A stretch of 50,743 nucleotides of DNA from the NCBI GenBank assembly GCA_910586755.1, contig CAJUJM010000090.1:1-50743 (forward strand), written 5' to 3'. Shown here in pieces: positions 50,717 through 50,743 of this stretch. The translations under genes and the position numbers were made by a program. This stretch comes from an uncultured Lachnospiraceae bacterium. GTDB taxonomy: Bacteria > Bacillota > Clostridia > Lachnospirales > Lachnospiraceae. How positions within the stretch are numbered: the stretch's first letter is position 1; each line of letters starts with the position of its first letter. Below the pieces are notes generated by a model. The model saw nothing but the letters and a program-made list of their open reading frames with translations. It was not told the DNA's origin and searched no databases.

Positions 50717-50743
50717 TTACCCCTTTTCTCTTATTAATTGTTA

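Noticed and set aside
1..50743. tRNA or rRNA genes
   Set aside because: No cloverleaf-like or ribosomal sequence was recognised by eye on either strand; a dedicated search was not possible.

Overview
The window looks like a chromosomal segment of an anaerobic, spore-forming Firmicute, most likely Clostridia / Lachnospiraceae (Enterocloster- or Lachnoclostridium-like). This is inference from content: a dissimilatory AsrABC sulfite reductase, a BclB-type exosporium collagen protein with a spore-type glycosyltransferase, Sec lipoproteins, GGAGG ribosome sites, BlaI/BlaR1, and DUF3791/DUF3990 and DUF6870-type accessory genes. Almost every gene is on the minus strand, so operons are read from high to low coordinates.

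Layout. 1-9540: accessory and regulatory genes. These are a BlaI/BlaR1 pair cut by the window edge, a decayed HAD phosphatase, a DUF2000 protein, an AraC regulator with an EamA exporter, a RibD-C reductase, a lipoprotein-type aldo/keto reductase, a Cys-nucleophile alpha/beta hydrolase, a divergent LysR regulator, and an AT-rich two-gene cassette with a Lit-like zinc peptidase. 9756-28047: the most interesting part. A collagen-like exosporium gene appears split in two. The C-terminal half (9756-10769, Gly-Ala-Thr repeats plus BclB-type domain) and the N-terminal half (27361-28047, Gly-X-Y repeats) lie in the same orientation, separated by about 16.6 kb. The insert starts with a large serine recombinase at the junction, and its two ends carry a 13-bp inverted repeat, as expected for the two arms of a serine-integrase attP. 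Excision at the shared GCC (10765-10767 and 27386-27388) would join the halves in frame into one 556-codon gene. The cargo is a 13-gene operon (IclR regulator, YtfQRT/YjfF-type ABC importer, DgoK/KDPGal-aldolase-type sugar-acid genes, CoA-transferase, MaoC, flavoprotein, dehydrogenases) and a broken Fic gene. A GT2-TPR glycosyltransferase beside the N-terminal half completes a putative spore-surface glycoprotein locus, and sigma-E/K-like promoter boxes precede both.

29384-33186: ribD-ribE-ribBA-ribH under an FMN riboswitch with an attenuator. 33183-36237: a methyltransferase, a DUF3791-DUF3990-DUF3791 cassette resembling a toxin-antitoxin module, a decayed AraC regulator and a GNAT acetyltransferase. 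36247-50716: a sulfur region. hemA, a precorrin-2 dehydrogenase and a HemC-CobA-HemD fusion make siroheme. AsrABC uses siroheme to reduce sulfite. Two tandem aryl-sulfate sulfotransferases, thioredoxin, thioredoxin reductase and a DASS-type anion transporter probably handle sulfated aromatics and the redox state of the system.

All functional statements come from reading motifs; no database search was run. Starts were moved inward from the longest open frame where a clear ribosome site and family length supported it.
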